Part shown: positions 33,641-35,096 of the stretch, piece by piece | Layout of the letters: each line of letters begins with the position of its first letter | How positions within the stretch are numbered: the stretch's first letter is position 1 | From: Acidobacteriota bacterium | Lineage (GTDB): Bacteria > Acidobacteriota > Terriglobia > Terriglobales > SCQP01 | Reading direction: 5' to 3' | Assembly: GCA_021818955.1 (NCBI GenBank) | Contig: JAKASR010000032.1 | Coordinates: forward strand, 1-35,096 | Length of the DNA stretch: 35,096 nucleotides | Made by a program: the position numbers and the translations under genes | Notes under the pieces: generated by a model | The model's database searches: none | What the model was told of the DNA's origin: nothing | What the model saw: the letters and a program-made list of their open reading frames with translations, nothing else

Positions 33641-33667
33641 GAAGCGGCTCAGCCGCTTTTCATTTTA
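33641..33667 (+). terminator. likely intrinsic terminator after mqnA, overlapping dispersed motif copy 4
   Basis: AAGCGGCT (33642-33649), C, AGCCGCTT (33651-33658) is a perfect 8-bp stem with a minimal centre, followed by TTTTCATTTT. The one-base centre means the top pairs open to form the loop. The same bases carry the GGCTC.GCCGCTTTT motif (33646-33671) found elsewhere. Confidence 0.6.
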
Positions 33668-33671
33668 AGCG
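33646..33671 (+). repeat. dispersed intergenic motif, copy 4
   Basis: GGCTCAGCCGCTTTTCATTT then TAAGCG, matching the copies at 374-399, 7079-7104 and 30185-30215. Confidence 0.45.
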
Positions 33672-33765
33672 CTGATCCGCCCCCGGCGGACAAGAGATCG
33701 GCCGAAAGCGAGCGCGTCGCGAAAACGCGGCCGTTAACGCTTATGGCCGGCGGGAGACGAATGCC

Positions 33766-34350
33766 ATGATTGCATTTTTACGGGGAATATTGCTGGAGCG
33801 AGCCCCCGGCCGGATCGTGCTCGAACTCAATGGCATCGGCTATGAGGTTTTTGTGCCGATTTCGACTTACACCGCCTTGCCGGAACATAAAAACGCGCTG
33901 GCGGAGTTATTCGTTCATACGCATGTCCGGGAAGACGCACTCCAGCTTTATGGGTTTGGCACGCGGCTGGAGAAGACGTTGTTTGAAAAGCTGATCGGCG
34001 TCAGCGGCATCGGGCCGCGGCTGGCGCTGGCGATTTTATCGGGCTTACCGGCCGAAGAGCTTTCGGCCTCCATCCGCTCCGCCGATCATGCCCGGCTGAC
34101 GGCCATCCCCGGCGTCGGGAAAAAGACAGCGGAACGGGTGGTGCTGGAGCTGAAAGACAAGCTTCCGGCCGGGGAGGAAGCCCCCACGGCGCCGTTGCCC
34201 AGCGCGGTGGCCGACGTGCTATCGGCGCTTGTCAATCTGGGCTATGCGCGCGCGCAAGCGGAAAAAACCATCGCCCGCGCCTTATCTCAGGATGCCGAGC
34301 ATGGATTCGAGCCGCTGTTTAAAACCTGCATGCACCTGTTGGGCGCCTGA
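33766..34350 (+). CDS. ruvA: Holliday junction branch-migration protein RuvA
   Basis: A 194-residue protein, normal for the family. Domain I (OB-fold) opens with MIAFLRGILLERAPGRIVLELNGIGYEVFVP. Domain II carries the two helix-hairpin-helix DNA-binding motifs, LIGVSGIGPRLALAILSGL (about 72-90) and LTAIPGVGKKTAERVVLELKDKL (about 107-129). The C-terminal domain III (ALVNLGYARAQAEKTI) contacts the RuvB motor. The RuvA tetramer holds the four-way junction during recombination repair. GGGAG is about 9 bases before ATG 33766. Neither ruvB nor ruvC is adjacent here. Its 3' end is overlapped by 64 bases by the convergent regulator gene. Confidence 0.97.
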   Translation: MIAFLRGILLERAPGRIVLELNGIGYEVFVPISTYTALPEHKNALAELFVHTHVREDALQLYGFGTRLEKTLFEKLIGVSGIGPRLALAILSGLPAEELSASIRSADHARLTAIPGVGKKTAERVVLELKDKLPAGEEAPTAPLPSAVADVLSALVNLGYARAQAEKTIARALSQDAEHGFEPLFKTCMHLLGA

Positions 34351-34943
34351 GCGGCATCCGTCCGCAAGCGAAATTCGGCGGCGCGAGCTAATAAAACCAT
34401 CGCCGCGAGGTGCAAAAAATTAAAGCGATGGTCGTGCGGGCGGCTGACCACCATCAATAGCCGGTGCGGCTCGGATTGCAGCACCACGGCAATCGCTTCA
34501 GAATCAACTTCCAAGGTGCGCCAGGCTGCCGCTTCGATTGTCCAGAGGGTGGCGCTGATCAGGCGATAGCCTTGCGAAAGAATGGAAAATAGCAGCTTGG
34601 GGTTAGGCTCGACCAAGCAATTGCTGTCATTCCAGGAGGCCAGCAAGGGCGGATCGGTGCCGAGCACTTTCCACAACACCGCGTTCCGCGCCTGCCCGCA
34701 TTCCTGCGCGCCGGCCAGCAAGGCGGCCAGCAGGCCACCTTCATTGCTGGCCATTTCCATGTTGCCCAAGGCGATGCCCAATTGCCGGTTGAGCCTATAG
34801 CCAGCGACGTTGAGCGACGGCTTCGGTGCGGTTGCCTGCAGCAACTCCTCCACCGAATGCATGCCCTTTTTTTTCAGGCTGCGAGCAATATAATTTTTCA
34901 CGGTATAGCGGGAAAGTCCGAATTCCGCGGCAATTTCATCCAC
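34287..34943 (-). CDS. LuxR-type HTH regulator with GAF-like C-terminal domain, N-terminus unclear
   Basis: From the first canonical start (GTG 34943) the protein has 218 residues: DEIAAEFGLSRYTVKNYIARSLKKKG is a LuxR/GerE-type recognition helix pair, followed by a region of about 150 residues with GAF-like features (LATLLAGAQECGQARNAVLW-like, WTIEAAAWRTLEVDSEAIAVVLQSEPHRL). In the same frame upstream of the GTG the DNA reads LTLTIVEALRAKRAV, which is the missing first HTH helix, and only then an in-frame TGA (35012-35010). So the GTG start cuts the HTH domain; the true start must be non-canonical (no ATG/GTG/TTG in the 22 codons between), or the gene is broken. Its 3' end overlaps ruvA by 64 bases, antisense. 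Autonomous folding and function are uncertain. Confidence 0.55.
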   Translation of the reverse strand: MDEIAAEFGLSRYTVKNYIARSLKKKGMHSVEELLQATAPKPSLNVAGYRLNRQLGIALGNMEMASNEGGLLAALLAGAQECGQARNAVLWKVLGTDPPLLASWNDSNCLVEPNPKLLFSILSQGYRLISATLWTIEAAAWRTLEVDSEAIAVVLQSEPHRLLMVVSRPHDHRFNFLHLAAMVLLARAAEFRLRTDAAQAPNRCMQVLNSGSNPCSAS

Positions 34944-35096
34944 CGCTCGCTTTGCGCGCAGCGCCTCGACAATCGTAAGCGTCAGGGCAAACCCAGTATG
35001 CAGGTGGATTCAGGCTTGCTGGCGGACGGCAAGCCAGGCGGCAGGTGTGAGGTCAATGAGCTGGCGATGCGAGCGATCGGCAAGACCGGGGAGTAC

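Noticed and set aside
34999-35096. Plus-strand open frame from ATG 34999 to the window edge
   Set aside because: Only 33 codons, weak ribosome site, no recognisable motif; equally open on the opposite strand.

Overview
The window is high-GC bacterial chromosome with dense coding on both strands. It looks like an acidobacterium (Acidobacteriota), inferred from gene content only: an ADOP/MacB-like duplicated FtsX permease, a carboxypeptidase-regulatory-domain protein, a PQQ-type beta-propeller, an MqnA menaquinone (futalosine pathway) enzyme, and a secreted S9 peptidase. Several small secreted proteins have Ala/Gly-rich, low-complexity segments. No rRNA, tRNA, CRISPR array or intact insertion sequence was seen.

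Left part (1-7.8 kb): a possible insertion-sequence end at the extreme left edge, a translationally coupled pair (4-TM DUF5671-like protein plus a pseudopilin-like membrane-anchored protein), an APC amino-acid permease, a convergent ADOP-family permease, a divergent secreted clan-A-like glycoside hydrolase, and a small secreted protein with a C-terminal sorting-signal-like tail and a clear terminator.

Middle (8.1-16.8 kb): a three-gene molybdenum-hydroxylase operon of the periplasmic aldehyde oxidoreductase (PaoABC) type in the order FeS - Moco - FAD, with a small four-cysteine protein behind it. A convergent 3-hexulose-6-phosphate-synthase-like gene follows, then a zinc-ribbon/DUF4190/pilin-like fusion and an S9 peptidase.

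16.5-24.9 kb: a small zinc-motif membrane protein head-to-head with a PBP4-type D,D-carboxypeptidase, a terminator, a cold-shock protein, a mutarotase-like protein divergent from a PQQ-like propeller protein, and a SYLF protein. Next come a cytochrome b561-like/YceI pair that parallels the yceJ-yceI pair of E. coli, and a decayed C-terminal fragment of a GH13 alpha-amylase-family gene lying in what would otherwise be called intergenic DNA.

24.9-35.1 kb: a 1016-residue fusion of a gluzincin-type metallopeptidase, a TolB-like propeller and an Omp85-like barrel. It is followed by an EF-G paralogue, release factor 1, a PIG-L deacetylase, mqnA, ruvA, and at the right edge a LuxR-type HTH protein whose reading frame runs back through its first HTH helix to an in-frame TGA.

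Most points of interest are domain fusions and non-coding structure: a dispersed intergenic motif (GGCTCGGCCGCTTTT...) in four places, a second shared intergenic block (AACTGCTATCCG...CGTTAA), and several long perfect inverted repeats. I see no defence system or unmistakably new system. The best candidates for novelty are the b561/YceI pair and the peptidase-propeller-barrel protein.
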